A DNA stretch of 64,000 nt, from assembly GCF_043555975.1 (NCBI RefSeq), contig NZ_JBIGIA010000004.1, positions 280,693 to 344,692 of the forward strand, written 5' to 3'. Every line of letters starts with the position of its first letter. Positions within the stretch are counted from its first letter, which is position 1. Source of the DNA: Pelomonas nitida (lineage in GTDB: Bacteria > Pseudomonadota > Gammaproteobacteria > Burkholderiales > Burkholderiaceae_C). Of the stretch, positions 25,946 to 35,144 are shown one piece after another. The translations under genes and the position numbers were made by a program. The notes below the pieces were generated by a model. The model did no database searches. It was given only the letters and a program-made list of their open reading frames with translations, and was not told where the DNA came from.

Positions 25946-28900
25946 TCACAGCTCCGCCACGCCCTTGACCCGCGCTGGCATTGCCACGGGCTGCGCCGTC
26001 ACCTCGGCGGCGCGGCCATGGAAGCGATCCAGCAGGGTGCGCCACTGCCGCTTCACGGCGACGACGTTGGCGTCCTTCACATGGCCGTAGCCGCGAATCG
26101 TTTCGGGCAGGCGGGCGAGGTCGACGGCGGTGGCCAGGTTGTCGGCCGTCAATGACGCCACCAGTTCCTCGATGAGCTGTTCGTAGTCGGCGATCAGCTG
26201 GCGCTCCATGCGGCGCTCGGTGGTCTTGCCGAAGACGTCCAGCGGGCCGCCGCGCAAGCCCTTGAGCCGGGCCAGCCACCTGAAGGCGGTGAAGGTCCAG
26301 CGGCCCATCGCGATCTTCTTGACGCGGCCGTCGGGGCCGGGCCGCGCGAGCAGCGGCGGGGCGAGGTGGAAGGTCAGCGAGGACCAGTTCTCGAACTGTT
26401 CCTTCATCGCGGCTTCGAAACGGCCGTCGGTGTAGAGCCGCGCCACCTCGTACTCGTCCTTGATGGCCAGCAGCTTGGCGTAGTAGCGCGCCACCGCCTG
26501 CGTCAGGCGCTGGCCCTTGCCGAGTGGCGTTTCAGCAGCGCGCACGCGGGCCACCAGCGTGCGGTAGCGCTGCGCGTAGGCGGCGTTCTGGTAGTCGGTC
26601 AGGAAGCGTGCGCGCCGCTCGATCAGGCCGTCAGGCCCGTCGAGCTGGTCGAAGTTGAAGAGCTTCACGACGTTGACGTTGCCGGCCAGTCGGGCGATGG
26701 CATCGGGCGCGGCAATGGCGAGACGCCCCAGTGCGAAGGCCGTCTTGTTGGCCTCCACGGCCACGCCGTTGAGCTCGATGGCGCGCATCAGCGCGGCCTC
26801 GCCGACGGGCACCAGCCCGCGCTGCCAGCAGGCGCCCAGCATGACGATGTTGCTGGGCAGCGTGTCGCCCAGCAGGCGCTGCGCGATGTCTTGCGCATCC
26901 ACCGTCTCGAGCACGCCCTGCTCGCCCACGGCGAAGGCCATCTTGGCCAGCAGCGACGGCGCCTGCAGCGAGGCGTCCGGGTTGCGCACGAAGCCGGCGG
27001 TGGGCAGCTCGTGCGTGTTGGCGAGGATGAGCGTGCGGCCGGCTTTCACGGTGCCGAGCGCGTCCGGGCTCGCGCCGACGACCATGTCGCAGGCCAGCAG
27101 CACGTCGGCCTGCTGTGTGTCGATGCGCACCTGGTTCAGCAGGTCCAGCGTCGGCGCCACGCGCACGAAGGACAGTACCGCGCCACCCTTCTGCGCAAAG
27201 CCCATGAAGTCCAGCACCGAGGCCTGCTTGCCTTCGAGATGGGCCGCCATCGTCACCAGCGCGCCGACGGTGACGACGCCGGTGCCGCCGACCCCGGTGA
27301 CTAGCATGTCGAACGGCCCGGTCCAGTTCCACGCAGCCGGTGGCTGGATCGCTGCGATCTCACGCGCCAGGTCTTGCGCCGTGTAGCGCGCGCCGGCCCG
27401 CTTCTTCAGCACGGGGTCGTGCACGGAGACGAAGCTGGGGCAGAAGCCGTTCACACAGCTGAAGTCCTTGTTGCAGCTGCTCTGCTCGATGGCGCGCTTG
27501 CGTCCCCAGTCGGTCTCGACCGGCACGACGCTCAGGCAGTTCGACGCGACACCGCAGTCACCGCAGCCCTCGCAGACGGCCTCGTTGATGAATATGCGCT
27601 TCGGCGGGTCCGCTGCAACGCGGCCCCCCACGTCGCCTTCGGCGCCTGCTCCCCCGAGGGGGGCGCCGCCCGAGCTTGGGGCGGCCCGGCGCTCGGTAGC
27701 GCCCTTCTTGCGGCGGCGGCGCTTCTCTGCCGCGCAGGTCTGGTCGTAGATCAGCACCGTCACGCCTTCGATGTCCCGCAGTTCGCGCTGAACGGCATCC
27801 AGCGCGCTGCGGTCGTGGAAGGTCGTGCCGGCTGGGAACAGGCCATGATGGCCGTCGTATTTGGCGATGTCGTCGGACACGACCACCAGCTTCTTCACGC
27901 CCTCGGCCTCCACCTGCCGCGCGATCTGCGGCACGCTGGTCTGGCCGTCCACCGGCTGGCCGCCGGTCATCGCGACGGCGTCGTTATACAAAATCTTGTA
28001 CGTGATGTTGGCCCGGGCCGCGATGGCCTGGCGGATGGCCAGATAGCCCGAGTGGTAGTAGGTGCCGTCGCCGAGGTTCTGGAAGACGTGCTTCTCCTTC
28101 GTGAAGCGCGAGTGCGCCGCCCAGTCCACGCCCTCGGCGCCCATCTGGATGAGGCCGGAGGTGCCGCGGTCCATCCAGCTCGCCATGAAGTGACAGCCGA
28201 TGCCGGCCAGCGCCCGGGAGCCTTCGGGCAGCTTGGTCGACGTGTTGTGCGGGCAGCCGGAGCAGAAATAGGGCTGGCGGCGCACGCCGTCGGCAGCGTT
28301 GGAGAGCAGACAGGGCGTCAGGAAATCGACGACGAGGTGGCGGCGGTCCAGCGCGGGGTTCAGGCGCGCCAGCCAGTCGGCCACGGTGCCCATGAGGCGG
28401 CTGGGTCGCAGTTCGCCCAAGGCGCTCAGCACCGGCGCGCCGTGCTCGTCGGTCTTGCCGACGACGCGCGGGCGCTGGAAGTCCGGCAGGTGGTAGAGCA
28501 GCTCCTTGATCTGTCGCTCGACGACGGGACCCTTCTCCTCGATGACGAGCACGTCGGTCAGGTTGCTGCAGAACTCGACGATGCGCGTGGGCTCCAGCGG
28601 ATAGACCAGCCCGACCTTGTAGACGCGCACGCCGGCCGCGGCCAGCGCGTTGGGGTCCAGGTCCAGCCGGCGCAGCACCTCCATGAAGTCGTAATGCGCC
28701 TTGCCGACCGTCACGATGCCCAAAGTGGCGGCGGGGCTCGTCACGATGTGCTTGTCGATGCTGTTGACGCGGGCGAAGGCCTTCACAGCGTCGAGCTTGT
28801 GCGCGAGCCGCGACTCCAGCTCCAGCGACGGCAGGTCGACCGCGCGGATGTGCAGATTGGTGGGCGCGTGGTGATCGACCGGCTGCGTGAAATCCAGCGG

Positions 28901-29557
28901 CACCGCGTCCAGGTCCACCGTCATGCCGCTCTCGACGACCTCCGAGATGGCCTTGAAGCCCACCCACGCGCCCGAGAAGCGCGACAGCGCCCAGCCGTAC
29001 AGGCCGAACTCCAGGTACTCGGCCACGTTGGCCGGGTGGACGAGCGGCATGCTCCAGGCCTGCAGCGCCTGGTCGCTCTGGTGCGGTGTGCTGCTGGACA
29101 CGCAGCCGTGGTCGTCGCCGCACACCACCAGCACGCCGCCCAGCGGACTCGTGCCGTAGACGTTGCCGTGCTTGAGCGCGTCGCCGGAGCGATCAACCCC
29201 TGGCCCCTTGCCGTACCACAGGGCAAACACACCATCCACCGTGCGCTGCGGGTCCAGCGCCACGCGCTGCACGCCCAGGCAGGCCGTGGCGGCCAGGTCT
29301 TCGTTGATGGCCGGCAGAAACTCGACGCGGGCCGCATCGAGGAACTTCTTGGCCTTCCACAGCTGCTGGTCCACCATGCCCAGCGGGCTGCCGCGGTAGC
29401 CCGAGACGAAGCCGGCGGTGTTGAGCCCGGCGCGCTCGTCCAGCTGCTTCTGCGCCAGCAGCAGCCGTACCAGCGCCTGCGTGCCGGTGAGGAACACTGC
29501 GCCGTGGTCGGCCGCGAGGTTGTCGCTGAGCTGGTAGGGGCGCAGAGTGTCGGTCAT
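25946..29557 (-). CDS. indolepyruvate ferredoxin oxidoreductase family protein
   Basis: This 1203-residue enzyme fuses the subunits of a 2-oxoacid:ferredoxin oxidoreductase. In order: a thiamine-diphosphate Pyr-type domain (N-terminal 400), the TPP-binding domain with FCSGCPHN and GDGTYYHSGYLA, a Cys-rich iron-sulphur segment (CEGCGDCG, then CNKDFSCVNGFCP), and the gamma domain with GVGGTGVVTVGAL. It should oxidatively decarboxylate aryl- or branched 2-oxoacids to acyl-CoA with ferredoxin-type electron transfer. Between the basic CAAEKRRRRKKG segment and the iron-sulphur segment there is an extra Gly/Ala/Pro stretch (about residues 615-650) encoded by an interspersed repeat. The divergent Lrp-type gene is a plausible regulator. 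Confidence 0.9.
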   Translation of the reverse strand: MTDTLRPYQLSDNLAADHGAVFLTGTQALVRLLLAQKQLDERAGLNTAGFVSGYRGSPLGMVDQQLWKAKKFLDAARVEFLPAINEDLAATACLGVQRVALDPQRTVDGVFALWYGKGPGVDRSGDALKHGNVYGTSPLGGVLVVCGDDHGCVSSSTPHQSDQALQAWSMPLVHPANVAEYLEFGLYGWALSRFSGAWVGFKAISEVVESGMTVDLDAVPLDFTQPVDHHAPTNLHIRAVDLPSLELESRLAHKLDAVKAFARVNSIDKHIVTSPAATLGIVTVGKAHYDFMEVLRRLDLDPNALAAAGVRVYKVGLVYPLEPTRIVEFCSNLTDVLVIEEKGPVVERQIKELLYHLPDFQRPRVVGKTDEHGAPVLSALGELRPSRLMGTVADWLARLNPALDRRHLVVDFLTPCLLSNAADGVRRQPYFCSGCPHNTSTKLPEGSRALAGIGCHFMASWMDRGTSGLIQMGAEGVDWAAHSRFTKEKHVFQNLGDGTYYHSGYLAIRQAIAARANITYKILYNDAVAMTGGQPVDGQTSVPQIARQVEAEGVKKLVVVSDDIAKYDGHHGLFPAGTTFHDRSALDAVQRELRDIEGVTVLIYDQTCAAEKRRRRKKGATERRAAPSSGGAPLGGAGAEGDVGGRVAADPPKRIFINEAVCEGCGDCGVASNCLSVVPVETDWGRKRAIEQSSCNKDFSCVNGFCPSFVSVHDPVLKKRAGARYTAQDLAREIAAIQPPAAWNWTGPFDMLVTGVGGTGVVTVGALVTMAAHLEGKQASVLDFMGFAQKGGAVLSFVRVAPTLDLLNQVRIDTQQADVLLACDMVVGASPDALGTVKAGRTLILANTHELPTAGFVRNPDASLQAPSLLAKMAFAVGEQGVLETVDAQDIAQRLLGDTLPSNIVMLGACWQRGLVPVGEAALMRAIELNGVAVEANKTAFALGRLAIAAPDAIARLAGNVNVVKLFNFDQLDGPDGLIERRARFLTDYQNAAYAQRYRTLVARVRAAETPLGKGQRLTQAVARYYAKLLAIKDEYEVARLYTDGRFEAAMKEQFENWSSLTFHLAPPLLARPGPDGRVKKIAMGRWTFTAFRWLARLKGLRGGPLDVFGKTTERRMERQLIADYEQLIEELVASLTADNLATAVDLARLPETIRGYGHVKDANVVAVKRQWRTLLDRFHGRAAEVTAQPVAMPARVKGVAEL
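27624..27692 (+). repeat. interspersed repeat copy B inside a coding region
   Basis: The segment has CCCCCCACG, CGCCTTCG, CTCCCCCGAGGGGGG and CTTGGGGCGGCCCGGCG in the same order as the intergenic copy at 49615-49680. Here it lies within the oxidoreductase gene and is read in frame on the minus strand without creating a stop. The encoded stretch is rich in Gly, Ala, Pro and Ser. Confidence 0.7.
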
Positions 29558-29662
29558 CGCGGGAGCCTTGGTTGGGGGCGGAAATTCTTCCTCGCGAGCG
29601 GCGGATGAACTTGCCTCAATGCCGGCGCCAAGGTGGGCGGATGAGATGATTCAACTCAAAAT

Positions 29663-30142
29663 ATGGCGAATATGGAAACGAATCAACTCGACCGGGCCAG
29701 TCTGCAGATCCTGGAGGCGCTGCAGGCGGATGCGCGCTTGTCCACGCAGGCGCTGGCGGAGCAGGTGGGGCTGTCTGCGACGCCGGTCTGGCGGCGCGTG
29801 AAGGAGCTCGAGGAGCGCGGCGTGATTCGCGGCCAGGTGGTGCTGGTGGACCGCGAGAAGGTCGGCCTGTCCATCCTCGTGCTGGCCCATGTGAGCCTGG
29901 TGCGCCACAGCGAGGGCGCGGTCGAGCAGCTGGAGCGGTTGGTCGCCACGCGGCGCGAAATCATCGAGTGCCACGCCATCACCGGCGAGGCCGACTATGT
30001 GCTGAAGGTCGTCGCGGCGGACATGAAGGCCTACGACCAGTTCCTGCAGCAGCACATCTTCAAGCTGCCCGGTGTGGCCAGCGTGCGCAGCAACGTGGTG
30101 CTGCGCGAGGTGAAGTACGAGACGGCGCTGCCGGTGGGCTGA
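29663..30142 (+). CDS. Lrp/AsnC family transcriptional regulator
   Basis: This 159-residue protein has an N-terminal helix-turn-helix (residues about 8-60: LDRASLQILEALQADARLS, then LAEQVGLSATPVWRRV) and a C-terminal RAM ligand-sensing domain (VLAHVSL through SVRSNVVLREVKY). Lrp-type regulators form octamers and respond to amino acids. It is divergent from the indolepyruvate ferredoxin oxidoreductase gene with 105 nt between, so it probably controls that gene in response to an aromatic or branched amino acid. ATGs at 29663 and 29672 are both possible starts. Confidence 0.9.
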   Translation: MANMETNQLDRASLQILEALQADARLSTQALAEQVGLSATPVWRRVKELEERGVIRGQVVLVDREKVGLSILVLAHVSLVRHSEGAVEQLERLVATRREIIECHAITGEADYVLKVVAADMKAYDQFLQQHIFKLPGVASVRSNVVLREVKYETALPVG

Positions 30143-30174
30143 GGCCGCGCTGCAGCCACCGGCGCGCCGGCGCG

Positions 30175-31524
30175 TCAGAGCGTGCCGTAGCTGTGCAGGC
30201 CCGACAGGAACATGTTCACGCCGAGGAAGGCGAAGGTCGTCACCAGCAGCCCCACCAGCGCCCACCAGGCGGAGGCCTGGCCGCGCAGGCCCTTCATCAG
30301 CCGCATGTGCAGCCAGGCCGCGTAGTTCAGCCAGACGATGAGCGCCCAGGTTTCCTTGGGGTCCCAGCTCCAGTAGCCCCCCCAGGCCTCGGCCGCCCAG
30401 AAGGCGCCGAGGATGGTCGCGATCGTGAAGAACGCGAAGCCCAGCGCGATGGCCTTGTACATGAGGTCGTCGAGCTGCGGCAGCTCGGGCAGGCGGGCCG
30501 TCAGGCGCGGGCGCAGCACGATCGCCACCGCCAGGAACACCGCGACGCCGCCGATCTTGCGCGCCCAGCCGTCCAGGCCGGTGATCGTGGCGGCATCCAG
30601 GCCGGCGCCGAAGCGCACGGCCACGATGACCGCGATGATGCCCAGCGGCATGCCGACGAGGCCGGTCCACAGCGCGCGAGATGTCGCCGTCTTCAGCAGA
30701 TAGGCCAGCGCCACCATGGCCGCGAGCGCAAAGCTGCCGTAGCCGACGAAGTTGGCGGGCACGTGGATCTTCATCCACCAGCTCTGCAGCGCCGGCACCA
30801 GCGGCTGGATTTCCTGCGCCTCGCGAGCGACCGTGTACCAGAGCAGGAAGGTCACGGCGACGCTGACGACCAGCATCACGTAGGCGCCCAGCGAGCGGGT
30901 GGCGAAGCGCTGCTCGTAGTACAGGTGGAACAGCGTCGTTAGCCAGCAGAACAGCACGAACACCTCGTAGAGGTTGCTGACGGGGATGTGGCCGATGTCC
31001 GGGCCGATCTGGTGGCTTTCGTACCAGCGCACCAGCGTGCCGATCAATGCCATCGCCACGCCGCCCCAGGCCAGCTTGGAGCCGACGACCTCGGCCATGC
31101 TGTTGCGGCCGGCGCGGGCGAAGAAGCCCCCCCAGTAGAAGAGGGTGCTCATGTAGAACAGCAGGCTCATCCACAGGATGGCGCTCTGGCTGGACAGCAG
31201 GTATTTAAGCCAGAAGGTCTGCTCGCCGGCAGCCAGGTCGGCGCCGAAGCCGTCGGTGTTGCGCGCGTACAGGCCGATGGCCAGCAGCGTGGCCGCCCCC
31301 GACGCCACGCACAGCAGGCGCAGCGGGCGCCAGAACCAGCCCAGCGCGATCAAGGCCGGCACGGCGCACAACAGGATGCCCTGCTCGTAGCCGTTCATGC
31401 TGGCCTGGTAGCGGCTGAAGGCATAGCCGCCGCCGAGCAGCACCAGCGCGGCGAAGGCCCAGTCCAGCGTGTCGCGGCGCTGCAGCATGTGGCGGCGCGG
31501 CAAGTCGAAGGTGGTGGTGTTCAT
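30175..31524 (-). CDS. ccsB: System II cytochrome c maturation protein CcsB/ResC
   Basis: This 449-residue integral membrane protein has about eight hydrophobic segments and the tryptophan-rich haem-handling motif (WGGYWSWDPKETWAL) near residue 390, with conserved His in IHVPANF and in the WLHMRL segment. With ResB it forms the cytochrome c synthase that exports haem and attaches it to apocytochromes in the periplasm. Its start overlaps the resB stop by ATGA, so the two are translationally coupled. Confidence 0.92.
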   Translation of the reverse strand: MNTTTFDLPRRHMLQRRDTLDWAFAALVLLGGGYAFSRYQASMNGYEQGILLCAVPALIALGWFWRPLRLLCVASGAATLLAIGLYARNTDGFGADLAAGEQTFWLKYLLSSQSAILWMSLLFYMSTLFYWGGFFARAGRNSMAEVVGSKLAWGGVAMALIGTLVRWYESHQIGPDIGHIPVSNLYEVFVLFCWLTTLFHLYYEQRFATRSLGAYVMLVVSVAVTFLLWYTVAREAQEIQPLVPALQSWWMKIHVPANFVGYGSFALAAMVALAYLLKTATSRALWTGLVGMPLGIIAVIVAVRFGAGLDAATITGLDGWARKIGGVAVFLAVAIVLRPRLTARLPELPQLDDLMYKAIALGFAFFTIATILGAFWAAEAWGGYWSWDPKETWALIVWLNYAAWLHMRLMKGLRGQASAWWALVGLLVTTFAFLGVNMFLSGLHSYGTL

Positions 31525-33599
31525 GATGTTTCCTTCAGGACGGCTGCCTTCAACTGCGTGAACAGGGCGGCGTTATCGGGCGATTCGCGCGTGCTGGACA
31601 TGGCCATGCGCACGTGCGAGCTGGCGGTGTCGGCGCTGGGCGCGATCCACACCCACAGCCGGCGCTCCTTGATGTAGAGCATGGCGAACACGCCGACGAT
31701 GAGCAGAACGGCGCCCAGGTAGACCAGCTTCTGGCCCGGTGCGCGGGCGACCTGGAACACGCTGGCCTGGACCTGGTCGAAGCTCTCCAGCTGCAGCAGC
31801 GTGTGCGAGGGGTAGTAGAGGCTGTCCGACAGCGAGATGACGGCCTGCGTCATGAAGGACTGCGCGGCCTTGTCGACGTTGGCGGGCGGCAGGCCGGCGT
31901 TGGCGCGTGCGATCTGGTGCAGCTCGAACAGGCTGCCGTTGAGGATGCGCAGCAGCACTTCGGTCACGCGTTGCCGGTCCGCTTCGGGCACGTCGCGGTC
32001 GACGAACTGCGACAGCGCGGGCAGGCCGCCCTTGATGTCGTCGCCCGGGTTGGCGCCGGCGCCGGCGAACAGCGTCAGCGTCCGCAGGGCGGTTTTCTCC
32101 AGTTGCTCGTGCATGTGGGGCTGGTCGGGTGGCGTGGCCGACTTGGCATAGGCACTGGCGGCGGCCTTGCGCAGCAGCGGCTCGGCGAGCGCCTGGCGCA
32201 GGCGCAGCCAGCCGTCGAGGGCGCCGTTCTCGTCGGCCGGCATGCGCAGGTAGCGGAAGTTGTCGGCGGGGGACTCGCGCATGCCGGCGAGGAACACGCG
32301 CTGGCCGTCCAGCTCCACCGGGAGCATGTAGTTGTTGTATTCGCGGGCCTGCCCCGCCGCGTCGCGCAGCTTGTAGCTGAAGCTCGGCCCCACGTTGTGC
32401 AGCACCTTCTCACTGGCGGTCTTGGCGCCGCTGCCCAGGTGCTTGCTGAAGCGTTCGCCAAGATCGACCTTGCGCACGTCGGCGCCGCTGGCATTGGCGG
32501 TGTCGCCGCTCAGGTTTTCAACGTTGATGACGCGCAGGCCGTCGAGTTCGAGCACCTGGTCGCCGAAGGCGAGGCGGTTGCCCACGCGGCCTTCGATCTT
32601 CGACGGCGCGCCGCCGTCCAGCGGCAACACCTTGAGCTGCAACTGGCTGCCGCCGTCCTCGAAGCTGCTCTGGAAGATGGCAATCCCGTCGTGGATGACC
32701 GGCTCGTTCACCTTGACGGTCGCCTCGCGCCGCGTGTCGCCGTCATGGATGACGATGTCGCTGGCAAAGCTCTTGGGCATGCCGGTCGGGTAGTAGTCGA
32801 CCTTGAATGCCTTGAGCTCGATGTCGAATGGCAGGTCCTGCAGCACAACGCCGCTGGGCAGGCCCAGCGTCGCAATGCCCTGGCGTTGGTGTTCCGGCAC
32901 GGAGACATTGCCGCGGAAGCTGGGGTTGGCGGCGCTGAGCCGGTATTGCGGGCCGATGTCGCGAATGAAGCCCGATCCGGTGAAGACTTCCTTGCCCTGC
33001 GCCAACATGGCCAGGCGCACCATCGCGTTGCCGTCCAGCACGCCGCCGATGAGGATGAGCACGATGGCCGAGTGCGCCGCCAGGTAGCCGATCTTGTTCG
33101 TCGCGCCACGGCGGGCGGCGATCATCGTGCCGTTCTCGCGCTGCTGCACGCGCGCCTTCCAGCCCAGGGCCGTCAGCACGTTGCCGATTTCCACGAGTGC
33201 CATCGCCGGGTTGCTCGGCACCTCGCCGATGGCCTTGTGATGATGGGCTTGCAGCGACTGCTCGCGCACGCCTTCCTTGTAGCTCTTCAGGTCCGCAATG
33301 ATCTTGGGCGCGTTGCGGGCGATGCACAGGCTGGTGGAGATCACCAGGAACGCCAGGATGACCAGGAACCAGGGGGCGCTGTAGACCGTGTAGAGGCCGA
33401 GTTGCCCAAACACCTCGGCCCAGAAGGGGCCGAACTGGTTGACGTAGTTGCCCATGGGCTCGCCCTGGCGCAGCACGGTGCCGATGATGGCCGAGATGCA
33501 GATCACGCAAAGCAGCGCGATCGCGAAGCGCATGGACGCGAGCAGGTCCAGCAGCTCTCGGGCGGCGGACGGGCGGGGGGCGGCGGAGACAGAAGACAT
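31521..33599 (-). CDS. resB: System II cytochrome c maturation protein ResB/Ccs1
   Basis: This 692-residue protein has three N-terminal hydrophobic helices (starting near residues 17, 75 and 165), a large periplasmic domain, and a final C-terminal helix (LVYLGAVLLIVGVFAMLYI) followed by KERRLWVW. It matches ResB, the partner of CcsB in haem delivery to apocytochromes. I chose the ATG at 33599 (MSSVSAAP); the longer frame upstream runs into a terminator hairpin and has no resemblance. It precedes ccsB in a two-gene operon and lies after the cytochrome c4 gene on the same strand, separated by a terminator. Confidence 0.9.
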   Translation of the reverse strand: MSSVSAAPRPSAARELLDLLASMRFAIALLCVICISAIIGTVLRQGEPMGNYVNQFGPFWAEVFGQLGLYTVYSAPWFLVILAFLVISTSLCIARNAPKIIADLKSYKEGVREQSLQAHHHKAIGEVPSNPAMALVEIGNVLTALGWKARVQQRENGTMIAARRGATNKIGYLAAHSAIVLILIGGVLDGNAMVRLAMLAQGKEVFTGSGFIRDIGPQYRLSAANPSFRGNVSVPEHQRQGIATLGLPSGVVLQDLPFDIELKAFKVDYYPTGMPKSFASDIVIHDGDTRREATVKVNEPVIHDGIAIFQSSFEDGGSQLQLKVLPLDGGAPSKIEGRVGNRLAFGDQVLELDGLRVINVENLSGDTANASGADVRKVDLGERFSKHLGSGAKTASEKVLHNVGPSFSYKLRDAAGQAREYNNYMLPVELDGQRVFLAGMRESPADNFRYLRMPADENGALDGWLRLRQALAEPLLRKAAASAYAKSATPPDQPHMHEQLEKTALRTLTLFAGAGANPGDDIKGGLPALSQFVDRDVPEADRQRVTEVLLRILNGSLFELHQIARANAGLPPANVDKAAQSFMTQAVISLSDSLYYPSHTLLQLESFDQVQASVFQVARAPGQKLVYLGAVLLIVGVFAMLYIKERRLWVWIAPSADTASSHVRMAMSSTRESPDNAALFTQLKAAVLKETS

Positions 33600-33622
33600 C
33601 AGGCTCGGGAGTGTCGGCCAAC

Positions 33623-33651
33623 AAAAAAGGCCGGTGAGTAACACCGGCCTT
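33623..33651 (-). terminator. intrinsic terminator after cytochrome c4
   Basis: On the minus strand a perfect 10-bp stem (AAGGCCGGTG and complement) with a 5-nt loop is followed by a run of six T. It lies just after the cytochrome c4 stop and before resB, so it should end the cytochrome transcript. Confidence 0.85.
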
Positions 33652-33677
33652 CGTTCAACAAGGCAGTTTGCGCGCGG

Positions 33678-34295
33678 TCAGCGCAGGCCGGCGATGTAGT
33701 CGGACACGGCCTTGATTTCCTTGTCGTTCATTCTCGCGGCAACGGCGGTCATCTGCGGCGAGTTGGTGCGCGTGCCGCTGCGGAAGGCGTTCATCTGCGC
33801 CTCGATGTATTCGCCATGCTGGCTGCCGATGCGCGGGTACTGGACCGGGATGCCCGAACCCGTCGGGCCGTGGCAGGCCGCGCATGCGGGAATGTTGCGT
33901 TCTGCAACACCTCCGCGGTAGATCTTCTGGCCCAGCTCCACCGTGTCCTTGTTCTTCGCGAAGCCGGGCTTGGCCGTCTTGGCGGCGTAGAAGGCGGCGA
34001 CATTGCGGATGTCTTCTTCGGACAGCGGCGCGGCCATGGCGGTCATGACGGCGTTCTGGCGCTTGCCGCTCTTGAACTCGGTCAGCTGCTTGACGAGGTA
34101 GTCGGCGTGCTGGCCTTGCAGGATGGGGTTGGCCGGCGCGCCGCGAGAACCGTCGGCGACGTGGCAGGCCGCGCACACTTGAGAAGAGATGGCGCCACCC
34201 TTGGCGAGGTCAGGCTTGGCAGTGGCGGGCGGCTCGTTCGCAGAAGCCGTGGCGGCCAGCAGCAGACTCGACAGGAGGATGGCGACAGTCTTCAT
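33678..34295 (-). CDS. dihaem cytochrome c4
   Basis: This 205-residue periplasmic protein has a signal peptide (cleavage after ASA, residue 19) and two CXXCH haem sites at residues 41-45 and 138-142, each followed by a similar half-domain with a distal Met (VMTAMAAPLS and QMTAVAARM). The two-domain plan is that of cytochrome c4, an electron carrier to terminal oxidases. It depends on the System II maturation genes encoded next to it. It is divergent from engB. Confidence 0.92.
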   Translation of the reverse strand: MKTVAILLSSLLLAATASANEPPATAKPDLAKGGAISSQVCAACHVADGSRGAPANPILQGQHADYLVKQLTEFKSGKRQNAVMTAMAAPLSEEDIRNVAAFYAAKTAKPGFAKNKDTVELGQKIYRGGVAERNIPACAACHGPTGSGIPVQYPRIGSQHGEYIEAQMNAFRSGTRTNSPQMTAVAARMNDKEIKAVSDYIAGLR

Positions 34296-34364
34296 GGATT
34301 TGTTGGATCTCTAAGGGCGCAACCTTGCAATTTTACAATGCTGAACCACAGCGCCCGATCTGCC

Positions 34365-35141
34365 ATGACCAACGAATTCCCTGATGCCGCTTCGCCGGAG
34401 CCCCTGACCGAGAAGCTGGCCCTGGCCTGGACGCACACTGCGCGCTTCCTGACGACCGCCAGCCAGCTCATCCATCTGCCGGCGACCGAGCTGCCCGAGA
34501 TTGCCTTCGTCGGCCGCTCCAACGCCGGCAAATCGACCGCCATCAACACGCTGGCCCAGCAGAAGCGCCTCGCCTTCGCGTCCAAGACGCCGGGCCGCAC
34601 GCAGCACATCAACCTGTTCGAGCTGGGTCCGAAGGACCGCGCGGATGCGTTGTTCGCCGACCTGCCGGGCTATGGCTACGCCGCCGTGGCCAAAGCCGCC
34701 AAGGTGCGCTGGCAGAAGGTCATGGCCGACTACCTCGCGGTGCGGCGCAGCCTGTCCGGCGTCGTGCTGATGGTGGACTCGCGGCTGGGCCTGACCGACC
34801 TCGACAAGCAGTTGCTGGAGTTCGTCGCCGCCCGCGTTTCCACGGGTGAGATCAAGCTGCTGGTGCTGCTGACCAAGTCGGACAAGCTCAACCGCAAGGA
34901 GGCCGACGCGATGCTGCGCGCGACGACCGACTACCTGGCCGGCATGTCCACCGAGGTGTCCGACGTGTCCGTGACGCTGTTCTCCGCGCTGAAGAAGAGC
35001 GGCGTGGGTGACGTGGCGCTGGCGCTGCGTGAGTGGGTGCTGGCGCACCGGCCCACGATGTTCGAACCCACGGTGGCGATCGAGCCGCTGGAGTCGCTCA
35101 CCGCCGACGACGATGCCGAGGGCGCCGCGCCGGACGCCTGA
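34365..35141 (+). CDS. engB: ribosome-biogenesis GTPase EngB (YsxC/YihA)
   Basis: This 258-residue protein is a TrmE-Era class GTPase. G1 is GRSNAGKS, G3 is DLPGYG, G4 is TKSD, and the G5 region is the FSALKKSG segment; TPGRTQHI serves as switch I. It assists assembly of the large ribosomal subunit. ATGs at 34338 and 34365 are possible starts. I prefer 34365 because the upstream one overlaps a TACAAT sequence that looks like a promoter -10 element. An Asp/Glu-rich tail ends the protein. It converges on the DUF1631 gene with only 3 nt between. Confidence 0.92.
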   Translation: MTNEFPDAASPEPLTEKLALAWTHTARFLTTASQLIHLPATELPEIAFVGRSNAGKSTAINTLAQQKRLAFASKTPGRTQHINLFELGPKDRADALFADLPGYGYAAVAKAAKVRWQKVMADYLAVRRSLSGVVLMVDSRLGLTDLDKQLLEFVAARVSTGEIKLLVLLTKSDKLNRKEADAMLRATTDYLAGMSTEVSDVSVTLFSALKKSGVGDVALALREWVLAHRPTMFEPTVAIEPLESLTADDDAEGAAPDA

Positions 35142-35144
35142 CGA

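Noticed and set aside
27374..29608. 744-codon plus-strand frame opposite the indolepyruvate ferredoxin oxidoreductase
   Set aside because: Low-information Arg/Gly/His/Val-rich product; the minus-strand enzyme has intact thiamine and iron-sulphur motifs.
30150..30172. GC palindrome between the convergent Lrp and ccsB genes as a terminator
   Set aside because: Short self-complementary CCGGCGCGCCGG without loop or T-run; too common in this GC-rich DNA.
31614..33641. 675-codon plus-strand frame opposite resB
   Set aside because: Antisense shadow; no signal peptide, domain or ribosome-binding site, and it spans a real terminator.
34334..34339. TACAAT upstream of engB as a defined promoter
   Set aside because: A plausible -10, but I found no -35 at acceptable spacing, so I used it only as an argument for the start choice.
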